A stretch of DNA of 64,000 bases, taken from Cardinium endosymbiont cBtQ1 of Bemisia tabaci. Its GTDB lineage: Bacteria; Bacteroidota; Bacteroidia; Cytophagales; Amoebophilaceae. The notes beneath the pieces were generated by a model that was not told the origin of the DNA, did no database searches, and worked only from the letters and a program-made list of their open reading frames with translations. This document shows, piece after piece, positions 29,138 to 38,356 of the stretch. The translations under genes and the position numbers were made by a program. The DNA lies in assembly GCF_000689375.1 (NCBI RefSeq), contig NZ_CBQZ010000005.1:1-64000 (forward strand), written 5' to 3'. Positions within the stretch are counted from its first letter, which is position 1. Each line of letters begins with the position of its first letter.

Positions 29138-29332
29138 TTATCCATTGTGGCCATATAACATGCGGTACTTATAGATGGACTTTAATTTTCTCGCTTTTCT
29201 CTTTACAGTGGGTTTTGTATAGGCCATACGTTTCCTGGCCTCTTTGAGCACGCCTACGCGTTCTACTTTTTTCTTAAATCTTTTAAGCGCTCTATCTATT
29301 GCTTCGTTTTCTTTTACTTCTACAACAATCAT
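29138..29332 (-). CDS. rpsU: 30S ribosomal protein S21
   Basis: A 64-residue basic protein starting [21 protein letters not shown], the standard S21 N-terminus, followed by a Lys/Arg-rich helix ([14 protein letters not shown]). It binds 16S rRNA in the small subunit platform. It is the first gene of a likely rpsU-xerC transcription unit. Confidence 0.93.
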   Translation of the reverse strand: MIVVEVKENEAIDRALKRFKKKVERVGVLKEARKRMAYTKPTVKRKARKLKSIYKYRMLYGHNG

Positions 29333-29698
29333 ATTTTATTTAGTTTGTTATTAAAATGGGTACACCATGCAAATCTAACTATAAATCTACTCTAAAAATA
29401 GAGCAAGCACAAGGTTCCTTTAATAAAAATAGGCTATTTTTAAAGCTTACTCGCTATTTTCATAAATTGTATGGGCTGATATATGAAGAAGCATATCCAT
29501 TCTGGAGTTTTAGTGCACTGTCATATGTTTTGGTCATATCGCATCTTTAAAACACTATGTCTACCAATTTTTCTTAATTTATGGGAAAACGGTTGGTTAA
29601 TCCGTTGGAGTTAACCTTTAGGTATAATGACATCAAACTAATTTTTTCTGTTTTTATCCTATCTCATCTCCAATAAAAGGCTATTATCACTTAACTAC
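29333..29698. other. Intergenic region, no gene seen
   Basis: This 366-base gap separates divergent rpsU and the large metallopeptidase-like gene and should contain both promoters. A 64-codon frame on the plus strand (29356-29550) has no recognisable features and is probably chance. I do not see a structured RNA. Confidence 0.5.
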
Positions 29699-29704
29699 TT
29701 GTTT

Positions 29705-32599
29705 ATGTTTCTGTATTATTTTTTGTGGATCGCTTTCAAAGAAAAAAAACAAAAATATTTGATTACAATTATCCATTGTATATGCTTTACATTGCTTGGC
29801 TTAAAAAGCCAAGCTAAGGAAGTTCAAAAAATAACAACACCCCATTTTAATATAGGATTTTATAAAAATCTAACCAACTCGGCCGAGCGTATAGCGAACA
29901 CATTAGAAACCATATACAAACCTGTATGTAAAACATTGGAGGTATATCCTAGTCCTATTCGTTTGTGGATCGATAATCGATCTACAGAGTGTAACGCATT
30001 CTTTACCAATATGCCACGTCATATAAAGATGTATACTTTCTATGCCCATGATCCTTATTTTATTGGAAATGAGGATTGGTTAAATATGTTGTGTATACAT
30101 GAGTTTAGACATGCGGTACAACATAGTATTGAATACCATAGTACACCTTTTTGGCTCAAGCCTTTCTATTTTTTTGGCAACTTGGTTAATTACTCTAGTG
30201 TGCCCCATTTTTTCAAAGAAGGTGATGCAGTTGGTATAGAAACCGCACTTACAAAAAGTGGTCGAGGGCGCTTACCTGGCTGGGAAAAGTTATACAAAGT
30301 TAACCTGCTAGAACGGGGCGCAGCTAGTTTTGAAAGACAAATATTTGGCTCATTGAAACATGAGATAACATCTGAATATCACATAGGTTATTACTTTACT
30401 ACACATATCCGAAGAAATTATGGTCCAAATGCCATCAAATCTATTTTTGAAAAAACCATTCAAGGGGTGCCCTTTTTTGGATTTTACCATGCCATAAAAA
30501 AGGTTACTAAAAAGTCAATACTGGAAGTGTACCATGATATGAATCAAGAATTATTAGTTGGTTGGCAAAAACAGTTAGAAGGGCTAAAAATTACGCCTGC
30601 TAACCAACTTACCTTTAAAAAAGCAGGGGATAGCTTCGATTATATGCAGCCATTTATTGACGCATCAGGCAACTTGATGGCCTGTAAAAGAGGTATAGGG
30701 TTGCGTGATCAATTGGTACAGGTTACGATTGCTCCCTTTGAGCCGACCCTACCAAAAAATATAGTTTCACCTTTTCGAAAGGATAAAACGATCTTTTACT
30801 TTATAAATAGGAGTGATACGTTTGTGCCATCTACTTTTGCGATCGGCCAAGGGTGCGCAGTTTGGCTAGAAACCTGTCCCCATCCTTGGAAAAGAAAACA
30901 GCAAACCATTCGGTTACAACATTATGATTTTAAACAAAGAAAAAGGCGAACCCTTGTGGCGAGCAGTAGGTATAATGCACTAGCTATGCGTCCTGATACC
31001 CGCCAACTGGTTGCGGTAGCATCTGATGAAGCCAATAACCATTTTTTAGTGGTTTTAGAAAAAAAGTCTGGTAAAGTGGTTAAAAAAATAGATAATCCGG
31101 ATAATGGTTATTATTTAACCCCCAGTTGGTCTAGTGCTTCAGACATAGTAGTGGTAAAAACCAAAGATCAAAAAAATAGTATTGTACGCATCAATACCGA
31201 TACAGGTAAAACAGAAATACTCTTGCCTTACACCTACGAGCATAGAAGTTATCCTAAACTATATAAAGACTACTTACTCTATAACAGCTCCTACAATGGC
31301 ATTGATAATATTTATGCCATCCATTTACCTACTCAAGCTTGCTTTCAAGTTACTTCAAGAAAATATGGAGCCTATTTGGGAATGGTAGACCCTATAACCA
31401 ATCAACTTATTTTCAGTGATTATACTAAAAATGGTATGGAAATAGCCGCCATGCCTTTTGATCCTCTTTTGTGGAGACCGCTAACAGAGGTAGAGGATAG
31501 GTCTGTAGCTTACTACGAACCATTAGTTGTACAAGAAGAGAATGGTGATATTCTGGAAAAAGTTCCCAACCATCAATATCCTGTTTCTAAATACCGTTTT
31601 GGAATAGATAATATAGCTTATAAGGGCATAGAGTTAGCACCCAACTGGCAGGATAAGTCGCTAGGCATGGTGCCTTTTACATTAGTAAACTTACAGGATA
31701 ATCTAAAAGTTACCCCTTATTTTAGCCTATTTATTAAACCTAGTAATCAATATATTATTTTTTCAACGACTGAAATAAGGTTACAAGTAAAGTATAGAAG
31801 CTTTTATCCAATCTTTAATGTAAACCTTACAGGTACGCGGTATAATATCGAAGAAAAATCACTTTATGTACTTTATGATTATGACCTAAAGCGAAAAGCA
31901 AAGCCATATTGGGAAAGAACATTAGGGTTAGGTATAAAACTTCCTTATTACTTTACTTTAGGAAACTGCTTAGGCAAAGCATCTTTAGGCGTTGTATTTA
32001 ATTTAAAGGAGCCTTTTGATAAAAAAGGCTTGTTTAACACAGATTGCTTTTTAAAAATAAAAAACTACTCCATGCAAAGTAAAAAAGATAGATATCCACC
32101 CTGGATGCAAGTACTTAATGTACACTTTTCTAGACATAGAGCACTTTATGAAAATAATGTTTACGATAGAGATAAATGTTATTTTAATCTTGTATGCTAT
32201 TTTCCAGGAATTCAGCACCACCACTATTTTATTTTTATGCTAAATCCAATTATTGAACTTGAAAGATTAAAAAATCCAAACAATAAGTGGAATCAGGTGA
32301 TTAAAAACGTTAAATTTAAATATGGTTTGCCTCTAGCCTATCCAGAGTGTGGCATACCACTGATTTGGTTTTTAAACGATATATGGATAAATGGTTATTA
32401 TGCAACGCTAGCTACCAACCAAAATCCCGATACCTTTGGCCTAGAATTGAATTTTTTAAGTAGATTACTATCTAATAAAAATATTTATCCTCTTAACATT
32501 TCTATGGATTTTCCTTGTGCTAAAAAGAAAAATGGTCAGTGGATTTTCAAGCTTGAAATCCCTCATTTGAGTATAAAGTTCAATCCTAAAAGCTGTTGA
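29705..32599 (+). CDS. Secreted HExxH metallopeptidase with propeller-like and barrel-like regions
   Basis: A protein of about 964 residues (ATG at 29705; a TTG two codons earlier is also possible). A hydrophobic signal-like segment (YLITIIHCICFTLLGLKSQA) is followed by a gluzincin-type domain with IHEFRHAVQHS near residue 131 and a downstream KEGDAVGIETAL near 172 that could give the third zinc ligand. Residues about 320-620 have repeated beta-strand units like TolB/WD40 propellers (SRYNALAMRPDTRQLVAVASDE, NGYYLTPSWSSASDIVVV). The last 300 residues are rich in alternating aromatic strands, as in outer-membrane barrels. It is probably a surface or outer-membrane protease, but I do not recognise an established name. 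Confidence 0.7.
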   Translation: MFLYYFLWIAFKEKKQKYLITIIHCICFTLLGLKSQAKEVQKITTPHFNIGFYKNLTNSAERIANTLETIYKPVCKTLEVYPSPIRLWIDNRSTECNAFFTNMPRHIKMYTFYAHDPYFIGNEDWLNMLCIHEFRHAVQHSIEYHSTPFWLKPFYFFGNLVNYSSVPHFFKEGDAVGIETALTKSGRGRLPGWEKLYKVNLLERGAASFERQIFGSLKHEITSEYHIGYYFTTHIRRNYGPNAIKSIFEKTIQGVPFFGFYHAIKKVTKKSILEVYHDMNQELLVGWQKQLEGLKITPANQLTFKKAGDSFDYMQPFIDASGNLMACKRGIGLRDQLVQVTIAPFEPTLPKNIVSPFRKDKTIFYFINRSDTFVPSTFAIGQGCAVWLETCPHPWKRKQQTIRLQHYDFKQRKRRTLVASSRYNALAMRPDTRQLVAVASDEANNHFLVVLEKKSGKVVKKIDNPDNGYYLTPSWSSASDIVVVKTKDQKNSIVRINTDTGKTEILLPYTYEHRSYPKLYKDYLLYNSSYNGIDNIYAIHLPTQACFQVTSRKYGAYLGMVDPITNQLIFSDYTKNGMEIAAMPFDPLLWRPLTEVEDRSVAYYEPLVVQEENGDILEKVPNHQYPVSKYRFGIDNIAYKGIELAPNWQDKSLGMVPFTLVNLQDNLKVTPYFSLFIKPSNQYIIFSTTEIRLQVKYRSFYPIFNVNLTGTRYNIEEKSLYVLYDYDLKRKAKPYWERTLGLGIKLPYYFTLGNCLGKASLGVVFNLKEPFDKKGLFNTDCFLKIKNYSMQSKKDRYPPWMQVLNVHFSRHRALYENNVYDRDKCYFNLVCYFPGIQHHHYFIFMLNPIIELERLKNPNNKWNQVIKNVKFKYGLPLAYPECGIPLIWFLNDIWINGYYATLATNQNPDTFGLELNFLSRLLSNKNIYPLNISMDFPCAKKKNGQWIFKLEIPHLSIKFNPKSC

Positions 32600-32727
32600 T
32601 GGCTGCATCTATACAGTTAATTTTTTAGTAGCATGGTATAGTGGACCGAAAAAATCGGACAACGGACAAAAAAATAATCAAAAGATAAAATACAAACCTT
32701 AAACGATACATACAAGTTAAACTTTTA

Positions 32728-33727
32728 ACCTGAACTCTGGATTAGAATTATTGTAAACCAGTTGTATATATATTATCTATAGCCGGTTTTTTCTCTTTTA
32801 GCCCATAAGCAGTAATACCAGCTATTAAATTGACAATAAAATTAGGTATGCTTCTGTGTCTAGAGTGTTCTATTTGGCTAATATTTTTAAGCTGATCGAT
32901 GATGGTTTCAATGATGGATCTCTTTCGAAGCATTAATTTATCCCATAATGGCATAAAAGCATTTTTCATATTTTTCTTGATATGGGTAATGAGCTCTATT
33001 CCTTTTTCCATAAGTTTTTCAAATAATTCTTTGCTGATATAGCCTTTATCCGAGAATACTTTACCGATTAAATTTTTGCATAAACTTTTTGCAGGGAATC
33101 TATCCTTGACCCTACCTGGGGTAAGTGTAAAATTCATAATTTCACCTAAATCATTTACAATCAAATGTAACTTGAACCCAAAAAACCAGCCAGTTGTTGT
33201 TTTACCTTTAGTAGCTATTGATTTAAATACTTTGTTAGAACAAGCCCTTTGTACCTTACAAACTTTAATGGCTGTTGAATCTATAAAATAACAACCTGTT
33301 CTTGTCTTAGAAAGACTATGCGTAAAGAAATACATAGGAACTAACGTTCTTTTTACTAGTGATATGAATCTATTATAGCTCACTAATGTTCTAAACTCAC
33401 TTGAGTGAAATTGCTCTAAATGAATATAATACATCTTAAAATTTCTAAAACCTATTAGATGAAAAGCAATTAGTATAGTCATTATTTCGCTTAAGTTAAG
33501 AGAACAAGTTCTAGTGGGTTTTCTTGTGGGCTCTGTTAACAGCTTTTTCTCCATATAAGGCATAAATTTTATTAAAAACTCATCTACCATATAATATATT
33601 TCTACTAATTTGTCTACATTCATAAGCGGCTCCTTTAGTTTTTAGAGGTAATTTTCAATCACCTAAATTTAAAACTCAAAGAAGCTTCTTTATACGCAAA
33701 TATGAAAATCTAATCCAGAGTTCAGGT
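32728..33727 (-). mobile_element. IS982-family element, second subtype
   Basis: A 1,000-bp element bounded by ACCTGAACTCTGGATTAG (32728) and CTAATCCAGAGTTCAGGT (ending 33727), near-perfect inverted repeats that differ from those of the other IS982 copies here. The sequence is clearly diverged from the main subtype throughout, so it is a separate lineage rather than a recent copy. The leader still can form the hairpin over the ribosome-binding site. Confidence 0.93.
32748..33623 (-). CDS. IS982-family transposase (second subtype)
   Basis: An intact 291-residue DDE transposase. Catalytic motifs are YFIDSTAIKVCK (Asp), FSDKGYIS (Asp) and RKRSIIETIIDQLKN (Glu). It shares the overall sequence with the main IS982 subtype but with many substitutions, for example EKKLLTEPTRK instead of ESHLLPTSDRK and LTPGRVKDRFPAKS instead of LTTGKSNDRWPVEN. 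An AAAGGAG Shine-Dalgarno sequence precedes the ATG. It is potentially active. Confidence 0.92.
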   Translation of the reverse strand: MNVDKLVEIYYMVDEFLIKFMPYMEKKLLTEPTRKPTRTCSLNLSEIMTILIAFHLIGFRNFKMYYIHLEQFHSSEFRTLVSYNRFISLVKRTLVPMYFFTHSLSKTRTGCYFIDSTAIKVCKVQRACSNKVFKSIATKGKTTTGWFFGFKLHLIVNDLGEIMNFTLTPGRVKDRFPAKSLCKNLIGKVFSDKGYISKELFEKLMEKGIELITHIKKNMKNAFMPLWDKLMLRKRSIIETIIDQLKNISQIEHSRHRSIPNFIVNLIAGITAYGLKEKKPAIDNIYTTGLQ

Positions 33728-33828
33728 TATTAATGAAATGTAATCTGACTTTTTTATCCTAAAATTTAAAAATCTATTGCAATGGTATCAACCTTTACCC
33801 CCTATAGAGACAAGAGAACTTTTTTTGG

Positions 33829-34062
33829 ATGGTTTCGAAAATAGTTGTAATATTTATATTATTCGTTATTGTCGTTTATATACGTTTTTTCAATTTTTGG
33901 TCTATGGTTTCATTTAAAACTGGCTTCCTAATTGCGATACTATTATTCTTTTTATCTTGCTTGTCATTGGTTTTTATATTAAAAATTGCTATAGTGCCAT
34001 GCATCGTTGCAATCCATTATTTGTTGTTTCGTTATGTAAAAAGCAAGTACGCTCGTAAGTAA
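33829..34062 (+). CDS. Small hypothetical membrane protein
   Basis: A 77-residue frame with two or three hydrophobic segments (KIVVIFILFVIVVYI, TGFLIAILLFFLSCLSLVFIL) and a basic C-terminus (RYVKSKYARK), as expected for a small inner-membrane protein. It lies 15 bp ahead of the SpoU methyltransferase gene on the same strand and may be translationally linked to it. I do not recognise the family. Confidence 0.5.
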   Translation: MVSKIVVIFILFVIVVYIRFFNFWSMVSFKTGFLIAILLFFLSCLSLVFILKIAIVPCIVAIHYLLFRYVKSKYARK

Positions 34063-34077
34063 GGTGGTAAGCGATAT

Positions 34078-34839
34078 ATGTACCCTACCTTGAGTAAAAA
34101 TAAAGCTAGATTTATTCGTCAGTTGGCCCTTAAAAAGCATCGCCTGGCGGAAGCTTCTTTTGTCTTAGAAGGCAAAAAGGGTATGGAGGCGTTGCTTGCT
34201 TCGGATTATGCCATAAAATGTGTCGTGGGTACCCCTTCTTTTTTTCTAAAAAATCAAAATATTGTTGCAACTTTTCCCAACACGATTGAAGTATTTGAGG
34301 CGTCGAAGGAGCTCCTTTCTGGGTTAGGGGCTTTGGTCCATAACCATGAAGTACTGGCCGTTGCGGCCCTACCGAAGCCTACTGCGCCCCATTTACCATT
34401 AATGGGTATAACCCTTGCATTGGATGGTATACAAGATCCTGGAAATTTAGGGACGATTATCCGTATAGCAGATTGGTATGGCATACGCACCATACTTTGT
34501 GCACAAACAACTGTGGATCTATATAACCCAAAGGTACTCCAGGCCAGCATGGGCTCTTTTCTAAAGGTGAACCTACATTACCTAGATCTGCCAAGCTATT
34601 TTCAAAATGCAAAGCTACCTATTGTAGGGGCTATGGTAGAGGGCAAACCGGTACACGATTTTGTCTTCCCAGACCATGGCATATTGGTCATTGGGAACGA
34701 GTCCCATGGGATTCAGCCTGCCATACAAGCGGTGGTTACAGATACGGTTTCTATACCTAGGTATGGCACCGCCAATTCTTTGAATGCAGCTATCGCTACA
34801 GCTGTTTTATGCGACCACTGGAAGATGGCTTTGCGCTAA
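34078..34839 (+). CDS. SpoU/TrmH-family RNA 2'-O-methyltransferase
   Basis: A 253-residue SPOUT methyltransferase acting on rRNA or tRNA ribose with S-adenosylmethionine. It shows an N-terminal substrate-binding domain (KKHRLAEASFVLEGKKGMEALL) and the three SpoU motifs: LDGIQDPGNLGTIIRIADW near residue 120, GNESHGI near 206, and IPRYGTANSLNAAIATAVLC near the end. The motif set is complete. The target (a 23S site as in RlmB, or a tRNA) is not determinable here. Confidence 0.9.
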   Translation: MYPTLSKNKARFIRQLALKKHRLAEASFVLEGKKGMEALLASDYAIKCVVGTPSFFLKNQNIVATFPNTIEVFEASKELLSGLGALVHNHEVLAVAALPKPTAPHLPLMGITLALDGIQDPGNLGTIIRIADWYGIRTILCAQTTVDLYNPKVLQASMGSFLKVNLHYLDLPSYFQNAKLPIVGAMVEGKPVHDFVFPDHGILVIGNESHGIQPAIQAVVTDTVSIPRYGTANSLNAAIATAVLCDHWKMALR

Positions 34840-34869
34840 ACCATCTAACCAAAAAGTCCATCTGTCTAT

Positions 34870-36105
34870 TTATTTCTTTTTGTAAAACAATAGATAGGCT
34901 TGTTTAGATTGGTCTATAGCTTTTGACTTATCAACTGGAGTGACCGATGAATCATCTGCTTTGTACCATTGTCCATTACGTTTTACGTAGGCCACGTAGT
35001 GGCCAGAAGAAGCACTAGGCCCATTGTGCACAATAAATCCATGTAAATCAAATGAAGTAATATCCTCATGGCTAGGATCTGGTTGAATAACGATGTTTAA
35101 TGCACGAGAAACACTATCATTTATTTTACTGCCATCCGAAGCAAATCTATTTAAACGTATACAAATTTTGTCAGGAAGTTTATGGAATACTTTGCATGTG
35201 ATATAGCTATTACCATCAGGGTTGTTTTTAGGATCTTTTAGATTATCTGTATATGGTTGTACATAAGTAGGCAATTTATCGTTCAATAAAGTACATTTAT
35301 GTAATATGATATTATCGAGAGCAGTACCTTGCTCCACAAATTTGTATTGATAATCTTGAACCAAGTTAGTCAGTTCAGACCCTTTTTTTGTATCTATAGT
35401 TAATATGCTGCCATTAGCTTCGCAGTGGAATGCTGGTGAAGCATCGTATTTATAAAACTGTTTCTGTTTTCCGAATGAAAAAGACCTTGTAAAGACAAAA
35501 GACTCAGTGCACTGAATAGGGTCTAAAAATTGAATTTCTTCCATAAGACGGCTGATAAATTCATATGGATCTTCCTGGTTTCCTAATGTTGCCATCTTTT
35601 GCGCATTTTCTGGTAAAGAGTTCACACAGTCCTCTATTTCTTTACGCTCTAACGGCTTATGCTTTTTATCTACTTCTTTTCCCTTTTTATTTATTCTATC
35701 GACCAGCTTTTTTAACCCATCATGGTTCTGTATCTTGTCTTCATACAATGCTGCAATAATCTGCAGAACTGCATTCATATAGCAAGTATTACCAATATTA
35801 GTAATACCGACAAAAGGAGCCTCAGGATCAGGAGAACTGGACCGACTGGAGGAAGCGCTACCACTAGAAAAATTTGAGTAAGAACTGCTGCCAGAAGAGG
35901 TTGAACCATTGCTGTCACTGGCATAACCTGAAGAGGCGCTAGATGTTGCATCAGACTTATCTATCGGCTTAGGCGTAGACTTAGGCGTAGGAGTAGTGGT
36001 ACGATTACGCTTACGGTTACAACTATCGCAGCTGCCTCCTGTTAGATAGGTGGCCATGATGATAACCAACCATATGGATTGATGGGCTATATATTTTTTA
36101 GCCAT
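34870..36105 (-). CDS. Ubiquitin-specific protease-like effector (C19)
   Basis: A eukaryote-type deubiquitinase. From the Met at 36105 it has 411 residues: an N-terminal secretion signal (QSIWLVIIMATYLTGGSC, possibly a non-canonical lipobox), a Ser/Thr/Pro-rich linker (about 30-100), and a USP domain with the Cys box NIGNTCYMNAVLQ (Cys near 108) and the His box GHYVAYVKRNGQWYKADDSSV (His near 369). Both catalytic boxes are intact. Bacteria lack ubiquitin, so the substrate must be in the host. USP-like proteins are known from Amoebophilus and relatives. A start 25 codons earlier is open but overlaps a promoter-like motif at 36178-36185. Confidence 0.88.
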   Translation of the reverse strand: MAKKYIAHQSIWLVIIMATYLTGGSCDSCNRKRNRTTTPTPKSTPKPIDKSDATSSASSGYASDSNGSTSSGSSSYSNFSSGSASSSRSSSPDPEAPFVGITNIGNTCYMNAVLQIIAALYEDKIQNHDGLKKLVDRINKKGKEVDKKHKPLERKEIEDCVNSLPENAQKMATLGNQEDPYEFISRLMEEIQFLDPIQCTESFVFTRSFSFGKQKQFYKYDASPAFHCEANGSILTIDTKKGSELTNLVQDYQYKFVEQGTALDNIILHKCTLLNDKLPTYVQPYTDNLKDPKNNPDGNSYITCKVFHKLPDKICIRLNRFASDGSKINDSVSRALNIVIQPDPSHEDITSFDLHGFIVHNGPSASSGHYVAYVKRNGQWYKADDSSVTPVDKSKAIDQSKQAYLLFYKKK

Positions 36106-36177
36106 ATTACAAGTAGATTTATATAATAAAATTATTTTGACTAGGCTAAGATAGCCATATTGAGGATCTGTACCAAC

Positions 36178-36185
36178 CAAAGCTA
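36178..36185 (-). promoter_or_regulatory. Putative -7 element upstream of the USP gene
   Basis: The minus strand reads TAGCTTTG here, matching the Bacteroidota -7 consensus TAnnTTTG. Transcription would begin near 36170, about 65 bases before the Met at 36105. I see no good -33 TTTG at the expected distance, so this is a weak call; it does favour the shorter protein. Confidence 0.35.
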
Positions 36186-36328
36186 TGGTCGTACAGCATA
36201 TATTCTGAATGGAGCTTTAAAAAATTTATGCTTTTTAAATAGCTTAAAGTTTAAATGGCGGAAATTTATAATAAAAGGGATTAGCATTGCATGTATGCTT
36301 TAATTCTACTTAATTGACTTAATAAATG

Positions 36329-36401
36329 TGATTCCGCTGGGACTCGAACCCAGGACCCTCTCCTTAAAAGGGAGATGCTCTACCAGCTGAGCTACGAAAT
36401 C
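36329..36401 (-). tRNA. tRNA-Lys (anticodon TTT)
   Basis: The minus strand folds into a complete 73-nt cloverleaf: acceptor GATTTCG paired with CGGAATC (one G-T pair), D arm GCTC/GAGC, anticodon arm TCTCC-CTTTTAA-GGAGA with anticodon TTT, T arm CTGGG-TTCGAGT-CCCAG, and discriminator A. CCA is not encoded. Confidence 0.95.
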
Positions 36402-36488
36402 CTTATTTATACCGACAATTGTAAATTTATCTATTTTTTAGCGAAAATAAAAATTATGCCAATGATCTGTTGAACGCATCTTAATCAA

Positions 36489-37748
36489 CTAAATTATTTT
36501 AAGGATATTGTTAATTTTTTCATAAGCTTTTTCTAGTTCAGATACGGTTGTGGAATAGGGAGGTAGTAGGTAAACAGCATTGCCAAGCGGCCGGATTAAA
36601 AGTCCTTGTTCCAAACATTTTCTTTTGAAGGTTTGTGGGTTCTCTAGATCAAATGCGGCTATTGTACCGGTGACACGTCTATGTTTTACTGGTAAGTTGA
36701 CTATCGCTTTTGTATGTGCATCATGAATCGCTTGAATCGATTGCATGGTACTTGGTTCCATTAATAAGTCCAAAGAAGCAATGGCCGCTGCACAACCTAA
36801 AGGATTCGCTGTATAAGAATGGCCATGGGCAAAAGATTTGTTAAGTGCATCATCCCAAAATACTTTATAAACTTTTTCTGTTGTAACGGTTAAAGCAAGG
36901 GGTAGAAAACCGCCTGTTAACCCTTTAGCAAGACATATAAAATCTGGTATAATGTTAATCTGTTCGAAACAAAAATAGGTACCGGTACGGCCAAAACCGG
37001 TCATTACCTCATCAAAAATTACCAAAATTCCATAGTTGCGTACCAGGTGAACGACCTGCTCAACAAAGGCTGGACGACACATCTGCATCCCGTTTGCCCC
37101 CTGTATTAAAGGCTCTAAGACCAATGCAACAATTGCATCACAACTGGTACTTAAATGGGAGGCCAACACTTCAAGTGCATAGGCTTCTTTATTTTGTATG
37201 GCTTCATCTCCATCCCAAGTTGCAGGAAAAGGAATGGTTAAAACGGAGAAAAATAGATCTGAAAATAGCGTATGAAAACCAGATTTTACCCCTATACTCA
37301 TTGCGCCAAATGTATCGCCATGATACCCACCATCAAAACTTAAAAAAATGGTTCTTTTACGTACACCTTGATTGTGCCAATATTGATAAGCCATCTTTAG
37401 GGCTACTTCAACAGCCGTAGAACCATTATCTGAAAAAAAGAATTTAGAAAATCCTGGTAGCAAAGGCTGGAGTTTTTCACAAAGCTGTACCGCAGGTTCA
37501 TGGGTAAATCCAGCAAAAATCACATGTTCTAAAGTTAGACTTTGCGCATATATAGCTTTGGCTATACCGGGATGTGCATGACCATGTAAGTTTACCCACC
37601 AACTAGAGATAAGATCTAAGTATGGTTTATCATCTGTATCATACAGATAAGATCCATAGCCCCTTTTAATCGCAATAAGCGGTTCTGCTGTTTTTGCTTG
37701 TGTAAATGGATGCCATAGAACTTTGCAATCTCTTTCCTTTAGAGGCAT
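36489..37748 (-). CDS. bioA: Adenosylmethionine-8-amino-7-oxononanoate aminotransferase
   Basis: A PLP enzyme making 7,8-diaminopelargonate (DAPA) in biotin synthesis. The 419 residues show the BioA entry motif LWHPFTQ, SSWWVNLHGH, DGGYHGDTFGAMS, the PLP-site FDEVMTGFGRTG and the Schiff-base Lys in CLAKGLTGGFLPLA near residue 273. It is the last gene of the bioFHCDA operon and overlaps the end of bioD by 10 bp. Confidence 0.95.
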   Translation of the reverse strand: MPLKERDCKVLWHPFTQAKTAEPLIAIKRGYGSYLYDTDDKPYLDLISSWWVNLHGHAHPGIAKAIYAQSLTLEHVIFAGFTHEPAVQLCEKLQPLLPGFSKFFFSDNGSTAVEVALKMAYQYWHNQGVRKRTIFLSFDGGYHGDTFGAMSIGVKSGFHTLFSDLFFSVLTIPFPATWDGDEAIQNKEAYALEVLASHLSTSCDAIVALVLEPLIQGANGMQMCRPAFVEQVVHLVRNYGILVIFDEVMTGFGRTGTYFCFEQINIIPDFICLAKGLTGGFLPLALTVTTEKVYKVFWDDALNKSFAHGHSYTANPLGCAAAIASLDLLMEPSTMQSIQAIHDAHTKAIVNLPVKHRRVTGTIAAFDLENPQTFKRKCLEQGLLIRPLGNAVYLLPPYSTTVSELEKAYEKINNILKII

Positions 37749-38356
37749 GGCTTAAAAATAGTTTGTAATGAATCAGAAAAGGGTATTTCTATTAAGTACT
37801 TTTGGGTTATATGGGCTAGTCTAGGTATAGATGCCAACACTTGCGTTTTACCATAGGATTCTATTGTTTGAAGATTATCTTTATGATATGGGCCATTTAA
37901 AATTATTCCTAGTACATCTATATTTCTTGCACGCAATGCTTCTAAACTGAGTAATGTATGGTTAATCGTGCCAAGCGTAGACCGAGCTACTAAGATGACG
38001 GGTACGGCAAACTGCTTTATTAGATCAACCATAAGTATACTTTCATTAATTGGAACAAGAATGCCCCCAGCACCTTCTATAATTAAATTGTCTACTTTAG
38101 GTAGCTGTATCTTATTGATATCAATTTGCCTGCTTTCCATTGATGCTGCCAAATGGGGGGACAATGGCGCTTGGAAGAGGAATGGTTCTTTATAAATATG
38201 GGTGGGGGTTAATTGACCCACCGTACAACTATCTCTGCCTAAGATCGCTCCGGTTTGAATCGGTTTAAAATAAGGGTATCCAGTATGTAGACAAAGCCAA
38301 CTACTTACAATGGTCTTACCAACGTTTGTATCTGTTCCGGTTATAAAGATTTTCAT
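37739..38356 (-). CDS. bioD: Dethiobiotin synthetase
   Basis: An ATP-dependent carboxylase closing the ureido ring of dethiobiotin. The 205 residues begin with the P-loop FITGTDTNVGKTIVSSWL, then KPIQTG near residue 36 and IEGAGGILVPI near 114. It overlaps bioC by 4 bp and bioA by 10 bp, so all three should be translationally coupled. Confidence 0.94.
   Translation of the reverse strand: MKIFITGTDTNVGKTIVSSWLCLHTGYPYFKPIQTGAILGRDSCTVGQLTPTHIYKEPFLFQAPLSPHLAASMESRQIDINKIQLPKVDNLIIEGAGGILVPINESILMVDLIKQFAVPVILVARSTLGTINHTLLSLEALRARNIDVLGIILNGPYHKDNLQTIESYGKTQVLASIPRLAHITQKYLIEIPFSDSLQTIFKPCL

Noticed and set aside
29356-29550. A 64-codon plus-strand frame upstream of the metallopeptidase-like gene.
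   Set aside because: It has no recognisable domain and lies in a divergent promoter region, with no context for a gene.
34870-36180. The longer 436-codon start of the USP gene (Met at 36180).
   Set aside because: It overlaps a -7-like motif, and the residues before Met-26 are not signal-like; the shorter start places a signal sequence at the N-terminus.
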